From positions 1,270,778 through 1,334,777 of the forward strand of contig JAXIVH010000014.1 of the NCBI GenBank assembly GCA_036785325.1: a DNA stretch of 64,000 bases, written 5' to 3'. Origin of the DNA: Urophycis tenuis. Taxonomy: Eukaryota; Chordata; Actinopteri; Gadiformes; Phycidae. Of the stretch, positions 1 to 22,165 are shown piece by piece. The notes under the pieces are model-generated. The model had not been told where the DNA came from. It searched no databases and worked only from the letters and a program-made list of their open reading frames with translations. The translations under genes were made by a program, and so were the position numbers. Position 1 is the first letter of the stretch. Every line of letters starts with the position of its first letter.

Positions 1-10256
<10,256 letters not shown>

Positions 10257-10751
10257 GCTCGTTTTTTTCCGCCGCGGGGGAGGGGGGGGAGCTAGCTAGC
10301 TAGCGCCCTAAGCTAGCGAGGGGGTATAGCGAGAGACGCCGCTTGCGCCAACCTCCTGTCCTGTAATCTTTGGCCCCTCGGCGACGCAAACCAAGGCACC
10401 CCCCCCACCCCCCACCCCACCCCCGGGGGGTGTGGGGTGGGGGGTGGGGGGGGGGCACCGGAGACGCGACGCAAGAAGCGAACCGGATCTCGCAGCGGAT
10501 ATCACGTCATTGTTTTATTTTTCGCATTTTTTTTGGGGGTTTCGTTTTTTTTTTGTTTTTTTTTGTTTTTTGCATTGTTTGCGCAAACACAATCTTTCCT
10601 TTCCTTCCCTGTTTTGTGTAATCACACGAGTGCTTTATCGATGTTTAGCAAGGCGTTGCAAGGAGAAAGAAAGGGGTCAGGTTCCGCTCATCATCCCATT
10701 TGTTTGAGCATGAAGCGAGGCGTGTTATGCTTGTTGTGTCGTGTTGGTGTG

Positions 10752-10759
10752 TGTACATA
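10752..10759 (+). promoter_or_regulatory. Pumilio-type motif in 3' UTR
   Basis: TGTACATA fits the PUM consensus TGTANATA and is followed by GTG. A second copy with the same flank is at 13148. Confidence 0.4.
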
Positions 10760-11271
10760 GTGTAGGCCGGAGGTGTAAGTTAAAGGTCATGTTTCGGGGG
10801 CGGCAGGGGGGGTTGAATAGGGGCAGGAATAACGCAAAACTCCTCAGTCTGTGCACTTGTGCCAGTTTAGCTAGCGGTTTGGAACACAAATGTTGCCCTT
10901 GGCCACCAGAGGCCATTGACCCAGCAAGCCTGTCCATGCCTCTGCTGGCTACCGCTTCAAAATTGTCTTTTAAAATCACTTTTGCACTTATTTCATTAGG
11001 GTCTGTTATTTTGAGACTTGTGTGGGTCAGATTGACACCAAAATTCATATGCGTAGCAAAGTCTATATAAAAAAAGAAATTACATAAGTAAATGAGAAGA
11101 TACATTTTTATAATATAGTTTGCCTTCGTTTTTAAGGCCTACCATATCCTGAAAATTGGATAGGAATTTTCAACATTCCCAGTTACTGTAATTTAAAATA
11201 GATTTAACCTCGGGGGTTGCATGTTTTTTGGAACGTGTGTGTTGACCATGACAACTGGATTGCTTAAGTGT

Positions 11272-11277
11272 AATAAA
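11272..11277 (+). promoter_or_regulatory. possible proximal polyadenylation signal
   Basis: AATAAA in an AT-rich context about 1 kb after the stop. It would give a short 3' UTR lacking the miR-103/107 and let-7 sites. Confidence 0.35.
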
Positions 11278-11489
11278 CGTTTAATTAATGGTGATTGCGG
11301 CCTTGGCGGCCATAGAGTAACATAGGCGGCCTCATTGTGGCCCAACACCTTTTGATACCGAGTGATTTAAAAATAGTTCATCTTCAGCTCAAATGATGAC
11401 TTGAATAACGACCGTCGAACCAAGAAATTGCTTTACAGAGTAAAATATGAAACGGCCGTACTATGAGAAAGACATATCACCCTTACAAT

Positions 11490-11497
11490 ATGCTGCA
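11490..11497 (+). promoter_or_regulatory. miR-103/107 8-mer target site
   Basis: ATGCTGCA is complementary to nucleotides 2-8 of miR-103/107 with A opposite position 1. miR-103/107 repress Dicer through its 3' UTR in mammals; conservation of this site is inferred. Confidence 0.5.
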
Positions 11498-12058
11498 GAC
11501 TTTTTCTTCGAAGATCGGATGCTTGTGTAAGGAACAGGCAGACACTTTTCTAAGGAATGGTTCTTTGGAAACGGGCCGTTTAAATATCAACACACCCCTA
11601 GTGGTCCTTGCATCCCTCATTTACCAAAGCTTTTTGCAGATGTGGCTGTAAGATTGAAGTCACTTCCTAGGAGTAGGCATGCCAGCCGCTTGTCCTTGCT
11701 TTTTCACTTCAGGTTTTATTTCGTTTTTGCTTTTGCCTAAATGTCTTTTTTTTTTTCTTTTTTTTTTTTTTTTACAATTAGCCCCTTTTTCATTCAAATA
11801 CCTCAGTTAATTGCATGCATTTTCTATATAATTTTTTTTTTTCCTTTTTGGTGCTATCGTTTTTTGTATTAAGCTTGAATTCTCACTTTTTTTGCACTGT
11901 AACTAAATACCTCTTTGTTTGACCTATTTTTTATTTTATTTAGTTTTGTTTTTGGAATCTGTTTGGTTGTCCTATCCGATAGGCCGAGAAGCTGTAGAGG
12001 AGAGAGGTGCATTGTCAAACTCCCTGCCTGATGCAAAGCTGAAACATGAGAAGTTTTG

Positions 12059-12061
<3 letters not shown>

Positions 12062-12095
<34 letters not shown>
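12062..12095. repeat. (GT)n microsatellite
   Basis: Uninterrupted GT dinucleotides in the inferred 3' UTR. Confidence 0.9.
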
Positions 12096-12098
<3 letters not shown>

Positions 12099-12688
12099 GG
12101 GGGGGGGTTCTGTTTTCTGCACATATGCCCAGCAATTGATTCCACTCATTTCCTATGTATGGATTTAATAACAGAGTAGCCAAACACATAAATCACATGG
12201 ACGTCACCAAGCATAAGTTATGCATCATGATTACAATCAATGGCAGGTCACGTCATGTGGCCCCAATTTCAGCCGATCAGAAAGAGCGCTCGAGATATCT
12301 GCTTCACCATAGCATGTACTGTCCCTGGGGTGTGACTTTAGTGTTTATTAACTCTTCATTATGTTATTGTGGTGGGGAGGGATTGCTTGTCATGAATCAA
12401 TTTTATTTTGTGGGGAGGCTCTCTTAAAAGCTTGTGGAAGTAATCTGATTGCACTCTGTCGCACGAATTGCCATTTATTTTTTATTTTTTATTCCCCCCC
12501 CCCCCCCCCCCCCCATAAATGTCGTACTCTCCCAAGACAGGAAAAAGTATGCATCAACTAAACCTCTGTGAATGGCATCTCTTTACAAAGTACTGTTGTA
12601 AGCATGGCTACCTAAACTCTAAACTCTAACATTGAAACGAGAAAAATGAAAGAAAAAAAGAAAAGAAAAAAAAAACACCCAGGTGCTT

Positions 12689-12696
12689 CTACCTCA
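12689..12696 (+). promoter_or_regulatory. let-7 8-mer target site in 3' UTR
   Basis: CTACCTCA followed by an AU-rich context (ATATATAAATATGAAATA), which favours accessibility. let-7 repression of DICER1 through its 3' UTR is reported in mammals. Confidence 0.65.
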
Positions 12697-13147
12697 ATAT
12701 ATAAATATGAAATATTTTTCAAAAAAAAGGTATGCTATGTATTCCTGATTAGTACTGCCCTTTTAACAAACGCACATGGCAGGGACACATAGTTGTTGCT
12801 GTGATACTGGTGCGTTGGGAGGCGTACACATGCCTGTTTGTAGACAACAAATTGCACTCTTGAGTCGACATTCCCACGGATACCCCCCCCCCAAAAAAAA
12901 AAAAAAAAAAAAACGGTATACGGTATTGAAAAACAACAAAAATCCCCCGAATACATTACCCAGTGCCTTTTTCTTGACCTGAACAAGACCGTGTCAAGTG
13001 TGTATGTTAAGCAGCGCTGGTGATGCCAACGGCTTAGTTACACGGGATGTAGGAATGCAAAAAAAACTTGCCTTGGGGGTGCCACACACGTCATCTTTCT
13101 GTCTGTGGAGGGGTTTAGCATCGTCCGGCAGCCGATGTAAATAGCCA

Positions 13148-13155
13148 TGTACATA
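13148..13155 (+). promoter_or_regulatory. Pumilio-type motif in 3' UTR (second copy)
   Basis: TGTACATA, again followed by GTG, in a non-repetitive block (13085-13210) that looks more conserved than its surroundings. Confidence 0.4.
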
Positions 13156-13584
13156 GTGAGGTTTGAGTTGTACTTCAAAATATCCTTTGATTATATGAAA
13201 ATGTGAACTACAGTAGTGAAGAAAAAAAAAAAAAAAGATTGTGAACTACTTTTCTTTTCTTTTTTTGGTTCTTCAAAAATGTCCACTTTGAATTAATCGT
13301 AGTGTTATCAGTAAACAGAGTGCGATCTGTCATTATTTCTGAAGCGAGAGTCCGACCCACTTGCCCCCCTAATGAGAATAGGTCCACCGTGGTGAGCTTG
13401 GCAACATCAGAGTAAGCCCCATCCAATAGCCACTCCTGGGTGTAACCCATACTGGTGGTTATGTTCTCATCACTCAATCACAAAGGCACAGGGAACATTT
13501 GTTGAGCCTGAAAAAGAAAAATCACAAAACAAGCAAAACAAGAATGTGAAGTAAAGTGGAGTGCCACACCTGTTTTGTTCTTAT

Positions 13585-13616
<32 letters not shown>

Positions 13617-13975
13617 TATGACTTGTTCCAAAAAAGGAGATTCTAATGAGTGGCATGCATATTGTACAACCTCATTGTTGTAAGTAGTCATTTTGTTAAA
13701 ATGGCAGGCGGATGTCATGCTGGGCGGTCGATCTGAGTTTTTTTGTTTTTGTGTTAAGGGGGTGATGAAGTTGTGATGTTTTTTTTTTGTTTTGTTTTTT
13801 AAATGTGTTACCAGCAGGACTATACTCTTACTGGTGATGCTGTGGGGGATTGTGTTATTTTTTTCTTCTTTGTTTCTTCATGTAGCACAATTGAGCATTG
13901 CACTTGGGCGCCATACTTTACCTCATGTCGGAGTGAAACGGAGAACAGAGGGACGAAAGACTGAAAGGGTGTGTC

Positions 13976-14225
13976 GGTGTGTGTGTGTGTGTGCATACGG
14001 TGTGCGCACGCACGCACGCACGCACGCACAGCCTTTGGAGGAAGAGGACTTGCTTGTTTCACTTTGCTGCTGTTTCAGTTGCTGGTGGAATACGACTCTG
14101 TAGAAAGGATAATAAAGAACCGCCGCAAGAGGAGAAACTAAAACGGGCATGTGATTAGTACACTGAAGACACACACACACACACACACACACAGACACAG
14201 ACACACACACACACACGCACACACA
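13976..14225. repeat. TG, CACG and CA microsatellites
   Basis: Three simple-repeat blocks at 13976-13993, 14008-14030 and 14170-14224, separated by unique sequence in the inferred 3' UTR. Confidence 0.85.
14111..14116 (+). promoter_or_regulatory. possible polyadenylation signal
   Basis: AATAAA at 14111, about 3.9 kb after the stop. Followed by A-rich sequence and then a CA repeat. Confidence 0.35.
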
Positions 14226-14407
14226 TTAAGAGATCGGAGCTGCCTCCCGTTTCTGTATTGGTAAAGTAAGGGCTAATCCACATGGACCACCGCGGAAACT
14301 AAGGTGGGGGGGGGTGGGAAGTGAAATGTTCACCAAGCAGTGAAACACCAGCAGATCACAACAGAAAACAGAATGATGTACTTTTTACCAGTACGGTGAG
14401 GTGGGAT

Positions 14408-14444
14408 GGGGGCGGGGGCGGGGGCGGGGGCGGGGAGGGAGGGA
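14408..14444 (+). repeat. G-rich tract with G-quadruplex motif
   Basis: Five runs of four or five G separated by single C or A, plus flanking GGG runs, on the transcribed-RNA sense strand of the inferred 3' UTR. Confidence 0.7.
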
Positions 14445-14505
14445 GATGACAATGACAATGGGGCCCTAACCTGCAGCGCAAAGATTTTTTAGGGATGTTG
14501 AATTG

Positions 14506-14511
14506 AATAAA
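14506..14511 (+). promoter_or_regulatory. possible polyadenylation signal
   Basis: AATAAA at 14506 in AT-rich sequence after a G-rich tract. Confidence 0.35.
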
Positions 14512-14680
14512 GTAAAAAGAAATCAAGCTCCTCACTCATACTGTAATACCGTGCTGTGGTGGTTTGCGGTCTGCACCTTATGGATCACAATTACCTTTTT
14601 CATTTTGTTTATTTTATTTTTGTTCTTTTTTTTTTTTTTTTTTTTTTTTTTAATACTTGTAGCCGAATCTATATGAATAT

Positions 14681-14686
14681 AATAAA
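14681..14686 (+). promoter_or_regulatory. likely distal polyadenylation signal of dicer1
   Basis: AATAAA followed at about 40-60 nt by a GT-rich stretch (GGCATTGTTTTTCGTG). This is the last AATAAA before the sequence changes to GC-rich intergenic DNA. Confidence 0.45.
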
Positions 14687-14719
14687 AGTAATGGTATGGT
14701 CGTTAAAAAAATATTTCAT

Positions 14720-15193
14720 TGCCTGGCATTGTTTTTCGTGAACATGTGACGGAATCGTGTTTTATTACCGTGAAGAGAGTAGCACACAGTCATGTTACAC
14801 GTAGCGGCCCCCTGCTGAACTCACTGGTCACTGATTTGCGCATGCAGAGTGCAGGGGCGCGGGGGGGGGGGGGGGGGGAACCACGGCCTCCATCTTCCCC
14901 CCCGTGCAGCCGTGTGCTCCGTCCCCCCCCCCCCCCAGCCCTTAATGAGCCACCCGGGCCTTCAGATACCCCCACACCACCCCCCCCACCCCCACCTGCC
15001 CTAACATGACGCCACCTCACTCACGGTGACTGTAATGGGAAGGCTTGCAAGATGAAGTGCACTGTTATTATTATTGATGTTATTGGTGGCGGCGGCGGCG
15101 GATTCGTGCGGAGGGGGGCCGCCACCACGCAACGCCGGGCTGTCCTGCGGGGACACCCTCAAGCCAGGCCCAGGGAGAGGCTGGCTGGGGTGT

Positions 15194-15224
<31 letters not shown>

Positions 15225-16640
15225 GTATTACCTCAGGAACCTAATGAACAGGCCTCTGCTCTGGAAACACTGGGGTGGCTTCATTCTCCATGGCTCCTGC
15301 GATGATGGGATCCCGACGTGAATTTTTTGGGGGGGGTTTTCTTGGCGAAAACACCGCGTATGAATGAAACATTTGCTACCTTCTGGCCACGGGCTGCTTA
15401 AATTGGGAAAATGTGTGTCGCCCCTGATAGGCTGACATTTTAGTACTGAAATTTATATTGGCTTTGCAGTGTGACAAGGTCTTGTTTTATGGCGCCGCGG
15501 CGTTATAGACTTTTTGAAATATACATTTTGTAATGCACAATAAGTGATGGCTTAGCTAACGGTTTGGCCGGGAGTCCTCATTTCGACAGCCCGAATTATC
15601 GAGGGGTTACAGTCAACGGATGGATTGTAGTTGCAAAGTTTTGTCAGGAGGCATCCCATGTGGAGGCTGGACGTGTTTTACGTGCACGTTTTAAATGTAT
15701 CTGTTGAAATTGCATATATCAAACTCATAAGGGCTCTCCTATAGGCCTTAACCACTATATAGCATTCCTGCAACTTATTTCTTCTTGAAAATAATTTTAA
15801 TATCAATCATTTAGCGAGATTTTATAACATAAGTGGAAAAAAATCAGAAGTATTAATACTCAATAAGGGTTCAATCCAATGTCTTTAATGTAAATATTAT
15901 GTCATATATATTACGGTAAGTATTCCCTGCTGACATTTAGCCTCCATTTGCCTGCATCAGTGTTAACACTGTTAGTCATTCAACAGTTCAGACCTTTTTT
16001 TCTTTTGACTACTCCTTGTCCATCTGAATGGAATGAACACAATTACACCCTCGCGACGAAGGCTCTAGAATGTCACACACATCCCCAGAACCCGACGACT
16101 TGCGGCTTCAGCGTGTTGTCGGACTTGTGTAACCGGACTGGACCGGACCCCATTCATGTGGACAAGGGAGCCTCCTTCTGGGGGCTTGTTGGTAACCACA
16201 CAAAAGAAAGGAGAGCATTGCTTCTTTTGAGTCCGTTACCCATTAAAATGCATCTTTGGAATGTAGCCTACAGAACTTTTTCCATGGAGCCTTCATAGGC
16301 CTACCATGCGGTATATACAGCCCTACGACATATCTCCTTGGAATTGGAGTAACCCTAACTATAGCCACGTAGGCCTTAGGAGACAGCCCTGCTTTGCGGC
16401 AAAGGGGGGGGGGGGGTTGTGAGCTGCGGCGTGTGGGAAATGAATGCAGGCTAATGGTGACTTATGGCCTGTGGTGACAATGTGCAGGAACGGCTCACGT
16501 CACTTGAGCCATTTGTTCTGTTCGCGCTGTAAAAACAAAAGTGTGGGGGGGTGGCGAAGAAGTAATGCAAGAGCCCGGGTACGAGAGCAGCGTTCCCCAA
16601 TGGGGGTCCTTTTGAGACGCGGAAGTGAAGCGTCTCTGGG
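14720..16640. other. intergenic, no gene seen
   Basis: GC-rich, homopolymer-laden DNA (poly-G at 15194-15223) passing into AT-rich DNA after 15350. No exon with splice signals or recognisable protein is visible on either strand. Confidence 0.6.
15194..15223. repeat. poly-G tract (30 nt)
   Basis: Uninterrupted G run, one of many long G or C homopolymers in the window. Confidence 0.9.
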
Positions 16641-16682
16641 TGACCTCCCCGACCGCGCTAGCTAGCTAGCCCGTGCAGTGAT

Positions 16683-16724
16683 GGACAGCCCAGCGCTAAC
16701 TAGCTAGCTAGCGTTGGGCTGTCC
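16683..16724. repeat. near-perfect 42-bp palindrome
   Basis: GGACAGCCCAGCGCTA at the left pairs with TAGCGTTGGGCTGTCC at the right with one mismatch. The centre is CTAGCTAGC repeats. A related GCTAGCTAGCTAGC block lies just upstream at 16657-16670. Confidence 0.85.
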
Positions 16725-17079
16725 CTGTGCGTTCATGTCGTAGTTCCAGCCTACGGGTGTACGGTAGGGTTTTTTTGTTGTTTGTTTTTTGCGGTTTCAA
16801 TTTACATTGAATATGCTTTGACGTTTCATATTGATAATCTTCTAGCGAGACATCATTATTCACAATGAAACCTGGCTTTTCTCAAGTCGTGTGTGTGTGT
16901 GTGTGCGTGTGTGCGTGCATGCATGATTAAAGTGAGGAACAATATCAAATAGATGTAAAGCTGGTCTTATCTGCGACATTGTCTGCTTGATAATTTCCCC
17001 CAGTCGTCGACAACAGGCCTATCTTTATCAATCATGTCTTGATGATACAAAGCATCAGGCTTATGATGAGTATTAAACT

Positions 17080-17190
17080 GTTTGTCGGAGCCGGTCAACA
17101 GGACGGCTAATGGGAAAGTGCATCTTCTTAGGGAGATAATCAAAGTAATATCATATTTGCGTGATGTCGAGGCCAAACGATTTGCCACGC
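17080..17190. other. candidate conserved non-coding block
   Basis: Complex sequence free of simple repeats between microsatellites, with GATAATCAAAGTAATATC-type TCF/homeodomain-like motifs. Judged by eye only. Confidence 0.25.
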
Positions 17191-17308
17191 GGTTGGCATG
17201 CACTAGGGATAGAACACCCACCACCACACGCGGGCACATTGTCATCACCAACACCACCACCACCACCACCGTTTACCCGGGTGACAAGTCCCTTATAAAC
17301 CAATTTAT

Positions 17309-17311
<3 letters not shown>

Positions 17312-17343
<32 letters not shown>
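17312..17343. repeat. poly-T tract
   Basis: About 32 consecutive T. Confidence 0.9.
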
Positions 17344-17344
<1 letters not shown>

Positions 17345-17772
17345 GAGACGCAAGCAATCATTGCGGTATTGAAATCAAGTCCCGGCGTGCGGTCGGCGGG
17401 GGAACAGCGTGACTCTTTATGGCGGGGGGGCGCTCGAAAGACACGCGAGATAATTAAAATCTCGTTTTGTGGAGCCCACGCGGCTTATTTCCATCATTTG
17501 CCCCGAGGCCGTGTCGTCGTTGTCGTCGTCGTCGTCGCCACCGCAGCCGCCGCCGTAGGTAAATTGCTCCCTCTGCCCCCGCGAGGAGGGTAATGAGCTG
17601 TGTTTAGGCCCGACACCACGTCTGTTTGATTTAACGTAAATGAGAAATATGCCGGCGACAGGCAGGGGGGGGGGGGACTTTAAATATGATGCAGTGAGCG
17701 TGAGGAGGTGAATCACAGTCTAAAACTATGCTATTAGGTCGGCTGATGGGAAGAGGAATATTCAAACCAGCA

Positions 17773-17774
<2 letters not shown>

Positions 17775-17831
<57 letters not shown>

Positions 17832-17868
17832 CGTGTGTGCGCGCGCGTGTGTTCGTGTGTGCGCGTGG
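17775..17868. repeat. (TG)n microsatellite
   Basis: About 27 clean TG units, then an interrupted TG/CG portion. Confidence 0.9.
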
Positions 17869-17869
17869 A

Positions 17870-19200
17870 ACACGTCGTGATACTCGATATTGTCAATCTC
17901 GGCGGAGATGCCACATTATGGAGATAATAGTGAATCAGTCTCCCCGTTCCTCTCGGTTCTTTGCTCTCCGCGGTGCATGTTTTCAGTCCATTTGAAACGC
18001 GGGATAATTTGCTCCTTCATTGTGGCCGGTTTAAAAAAAAAAAAACACACCGAGGCTCGCAGCAATTGTGTGTTTCCACGGCGTATTACTTTCATTTCAC
18101 ATCTGATTTGCGTTGCGTTTAAAGTTGTGTTTCCCCCGCGCCGCCAGCCTTTAGTCAAGAGGATGGCCTCAAATTATTTTTTTTTTAATCTAAAGTAAAT
18201 AAAGATCGACACGATTGTGCTAAAACACGCTTGTCAATGAATTACTTGTTTGTCTCTAAAACGATTCGCCGCGTATTAACGTTTGTCTCACGGCTTACGT
18301 TCCCCGTTCCCTGTACACGTGTTTAATAGGCGGCAATGCTTCCCAATACACACCCAGGCCTACACTAATCTCCGGGGGGGCGGGGCGTCCAATTAATTAG
18401 TTGAATGCAATAAATAATATTTCAATACATGTGGTTAAATCTCAATTAACCTCGGGTTTGTCTGACGTTATACATCGTTGACCAATGCCGTCATTTAGAG
18501 GCCTAATGGAAATTCCAGTGCATAAAATAATAATAATGTTATTTTTTTAAGGCTGTTAATGGCAAATCAAATGTGTTGGTTTTGGAACCCTCTGTTGATT
18601 TATGCATAGATAATATTTCTAAAACAACAATTGCTGCAATGAGATTTTGGGTTGATGAAAACGTGTAAACTTGTTCAATAAGAAGCCGAAATTAGTGGTA
18701 TGGTATTAACTTACAGTATACCTCTGTATGATTTTTGAGTGAGTCAAGCCTGTGTTCAAGTCGGAGCATATTATTTTAAAAATAGATATTAGATATGTCT
18801 AAATATGTTGTAATAATACACAACACAAATGCTCCCCCGGAGAAAAGGTATCTGAGCTTACAACTCAACCTCAATGTGAACCATTGACCCCCCGCCTGTA
18901 CATTTTGGGATGTCACTGCAGTGCAGATACCTTTTTAAACACTGTAAACCAAGCACCCCCCCCCCACCACCCTCTCTTTTAAAACCACTCTACAGCAACC
19001 CCGCCTTAAGAACAGGGCCCACTGTGGTCAAGAATGCCATGGCGACATGAAACCCATCCCCTTTCATCTGGAGGAGATAATTGGCCCGTGTAGCCTGAAG
19101 CCCCGCCCCCTCCCCATTCCCCAGGAACAGCGACAATGGATTTGCTGAGAGTAACACTAAGCAGCCCGAATTCTCCCTCTGCCATGTCTAGTGTTAACGC
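17870..19200. other. intergenic AT-rich DNA, no gene seen
   Basis: Mostly unique-looking sequence with TAATTA-type motifs around 18400. No coding exon recognised. Confidence 0.55.
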
Positions 19201-19212
19201 GCACTGACAGCA

Positions 19213-19622
19213 GTGTGTGTGTGTGTGTGTGTGTGTGCCCCTGTCTCTATGCATCGCTTTGTGCTTCCCATGTGCAATAATATTTCACATGATTTACTTT
19301 TTCTTTCATATAGGCATCGTTCATGTGGTTCTGATATATTTTCATCACAACGACAACCCATGTTTGTTGAAATACATTCCACTTTTTGTAAGAGTCGATA
19401 GTATTGTGCAGTTCTCAACATATAGGCCTATTTGTCATATTTGTGTATGCATATGTGTTGGTTTTTTTTGGGCCTAGTCTCTGTGTGTGTGTGTGTTTTT
19501 TTTGTGTCTGTCTGTGTGTACTTATGTGCGTGCATTTGTATGTAAAAAAAAAAAAAAAAAACACAGCCCTCGTCTCTGTTTCAATGCGTTGCTCAAGATG
19601 TGTGTGTGTGTGTGTGTGTGTC
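19213..19622. repeat. cluster of (TG)n and poly-A tracts
   Basis: TG tracts at 19213-19237, 19481-19495 and 19599-19622, and poly-A at 19544-19561. Confidence 0.85.
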
Positions 19623-19770
19623 AGTGTGCTGCAGCGTCTTGGGTTGGAGACCGTGGTGTGTCTTTAATATCATCTGTCCTCTTCACACGGGTTCAACCAG
19701 TCAACCAGTCTGTCCACAGAGCATAAACACCATCATTAGTAAATGTAATGACATACAAAAGACTATCAAC

Positions 19771-19970
19771 NNNNNNNNNNNNNNNNNNNNNNNNNNNNNN
19801 NNNNNNNNNNNNNNNNNNNNNNNNNNNNNNNNNNNNNNNNNNNNNNNNNNNNNNNNNNNNNNNNNNNNNNNNNNNNNNNNNNNNNNNNNNNNNNNNNNNN
19901 NNNNNNNNNNNNNNNNNNNNNNNNNNNNNNNNNNNNNNNNNNNNNNNNNNNNNNNNNNNNNNNNNNNNNN
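19771..19970. other. assembly gap (200 N)
   Basis: Exactly 200 N, a placeholder length. The sequence resumes within 15 bases of a long (TG)n array. Confidence 0.99.
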
Positions 19971-19983
19971 GGGTTCAGTTATT

Positions 19984-20152
19984 GTGTGTGTGCGCGTGTG
20001 TGTGTGTGCGTGTATGTGTGTGTGTGGTGTGTGTGTGTGTGTGCATGTGCATTGTGTGTGCGTGTGTGTGTGTGGTGTGTGCATGTGCGTGTGTGTTTGT
20101 GTGCGTGTGTGGATGTGTGTGTGTGTGTATGTCTGTGCCTGTGTGTGTGTGA
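19984..20152. repeat. degenerate (TG)n array next to gap
   Basis: About 170 bp of TG/CG/TATG repeats directly after the gap, probably the reason assembly stopped here. Confidence 0.9.
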
Positions 20153-20696
20153 GTGAGGGGAGAGAGTGTTTAGAGGTCGAAATTTACGACAAATGAAAGC
20201 ATTTCAGTGTGGTAACGTAGCGTGTAACATTTATAATAATACAGGATCCAGGCCCCTGTATTAGTAGTGATTTACGCACTCTTAACTACTGAGAAAACAC
20301 AACTGGGGGGAGGGCGTCGGGTACTTTACTGCCCTTAAACCCTCTTAGCTTTAAATAACAACCTGTCTGTTGAGATACTTAACAAAAAGTTTGTTTCTCT
20401 TGGAACTCTTCCTGAATCTGTGAGTGACATGCATCTTCATATGGACTTGGTTTACGCTGTGTGTAATTTGCCAGAAAAAAAGCAAGAAAAAAAAAAGCAA
20501 CACAAGTTTCTGCCTCTTGACTGTTGCCGTGGCGCATGAGGAATCAAATGGGTTTATGTTGTTTATCTTAACCAGGGATCGAACGGAACTACCCCCCCCC
20601 CCCCCCCACCGCCGCCCGTGTGCAATATTGCAGCCCCAGAGCTCTCTCAGCCACAGCCGTGGCGCGCAGAGCTGGCCAGGGGTCGACACGAGGTTG

Positions 20697-20804
20697 GAGA
20701 GAGAGAGAGAGAGAGTGCCTCTGGGAAGCCCGACGTGAGGAACACAGGGCGTGCGAGTGAGAGAGGAGAGATAGAGTGAGAGAGAGAGAGAGAGAGGAGA
20801 GAGG

Positions 20805-20894
<90 letters not shown>
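20697..20894. repeat. (GA)n microsatellite
   Basis: About 200 bp of GA repeats with a short unique interruption (20715-20757) and GGAGA interruptions. Confidence 0.9.
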
Positions 20895-20895
<1 letters not shown>

Positions 20896-22109
20896 CAGGC
20901 AAGATATGAGTGAGGTCACCGTCCGACATGTTAATTTTGCGTTGTGAGTTTTTTTAGTTTAACGGTGCCCCGAAGGTACCTTTGTGCCCCGCGCTTCGGG
21001 GGAAAAGTAAAAACATGCAGCCTATAATGGCCGACGTTAGCCAAAAAGCCGTTGACTTGTTTTCTTTCCCAGCCACGGATCTGTGCAGTCGCTGTACAAC
21101 TTCTGTAACCCTATCTGTCCATTAATTATCCCTCCTTAAGATTTTCTGCTGCTGCATATTTAACGCACAATGCTCATGACATATTAACTGTCATGTGAAA
21201 AAAAGAGTTAACACACGGGGCATCTGAAGTTCATTCGTAATTAATTTGCTAAGTATGTTATTCATTGTATTGTATAAAAGCATATTAAATATTTTGTCAG
21301 CGATGTCAGAAGTATCGTTTTGTGTTTATATTTGGATTATATTGGTAGTGGATCCCTAACTCCATTTGTCCATACCTGTTCTATTACTACTCAAGGGTTG
21401 AGAATTAAGTTCAGGTCTCCATTCCACACATGGACACATGAATGGAAAGGTGAAGTCTCACATGCCATATATATATAGATATCCCATTAGCAGCATCTAG
21501 TGGCTTGAGTTGTAGCTACATCTTCTGCAGTTTTCCCAGAATAAAACAACGGATGGATTGACTTGTGGATGGCACGTTTTATTCTCAGGAACTTTCTAGG
21601 TCAGATAGTTTTTCTTTAAGTAAATAGCTGCAGTACAAAGTTTCACAGTTCAGGTTTAGATGATGAACTACAAAGTTCTGTGACTAGAGCAGAGAAGGCT
21701 AGTTAAATCCTTCTAAGCTCCACAAACATAACATGGCTCAATGTCTTGGATGTTTTTTTTTTTTAAAGTTATTCAAATGGTACAATCTACAAAGTAAACA
21801 AATTATTTTAAATTCAAGCTAATTGGTCAGTTGTCTTTTGTTGTGTAGAACCGTATCACATTCTGACAGTTTGGGGATGAAACATTCCAATTTCTTAGCT
21901 GAATGTCATTCTTGGAGAAAGACAAATACATAAATAAACACAAAGCAAACATCTTAATTTGCCCTGTATATTTTGCTCCCAGGCAAGTATTACACAGTAA
22001 TATATTTAGCTGACATTTCAAACACTGCCGAGTGCAGAATAAAAGCCCATATCACAATTTTTAGTATGATTGGTTTGACTCTTGTGACTTTCAATGAAAA
22101 TGAGAAGGG

Positions 22110-22165
22110 CCCCCCGAGAGTGCGAGTGTACAGGGCCCAGAATTACATGCTACGCCCCTGTCCAC
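22110..22165 (-). mobile_element. probable DNA-transposon terminus
   Basis: The complement reads CAGGGGCGTAGCATGTAATT and then CTGGGCCCTG, a terminal type seen in fish DNA transposons. No partner terminus found nearby, so this is a fragment. Confidence 0.4.

Larger units (their letters stand above)
10257..14720 (+). other. dicer1: dicer1 3' untranslated region (inferred extent)
   Basis: No coding sequence follows the stop. The stretch contains U-rich tracts, CA/TG repeats, AATAAA signals at 11272, 14111, 14506 and 14681, and miRNA- and Pumilio-type motifs. A UTR of about 4.4 kb agrees with the long 3' UTR of vertebrate DICER1. The 3' end is uncertain and earlier sites may also be used. Confidence 0.6.

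Noticed and set aside
14065..14071. miR-15/16-type 7-mer (TGCTGCT) in the 3' UTR
   Set aside because: A single 7-mer in 4.4 kb is expected often by chance and no specific prior link supports it.
19600..20196. Open frame spanning the N gap
   Set aside because: The frame is open only because N is untranslated; both ends are TG repeats.
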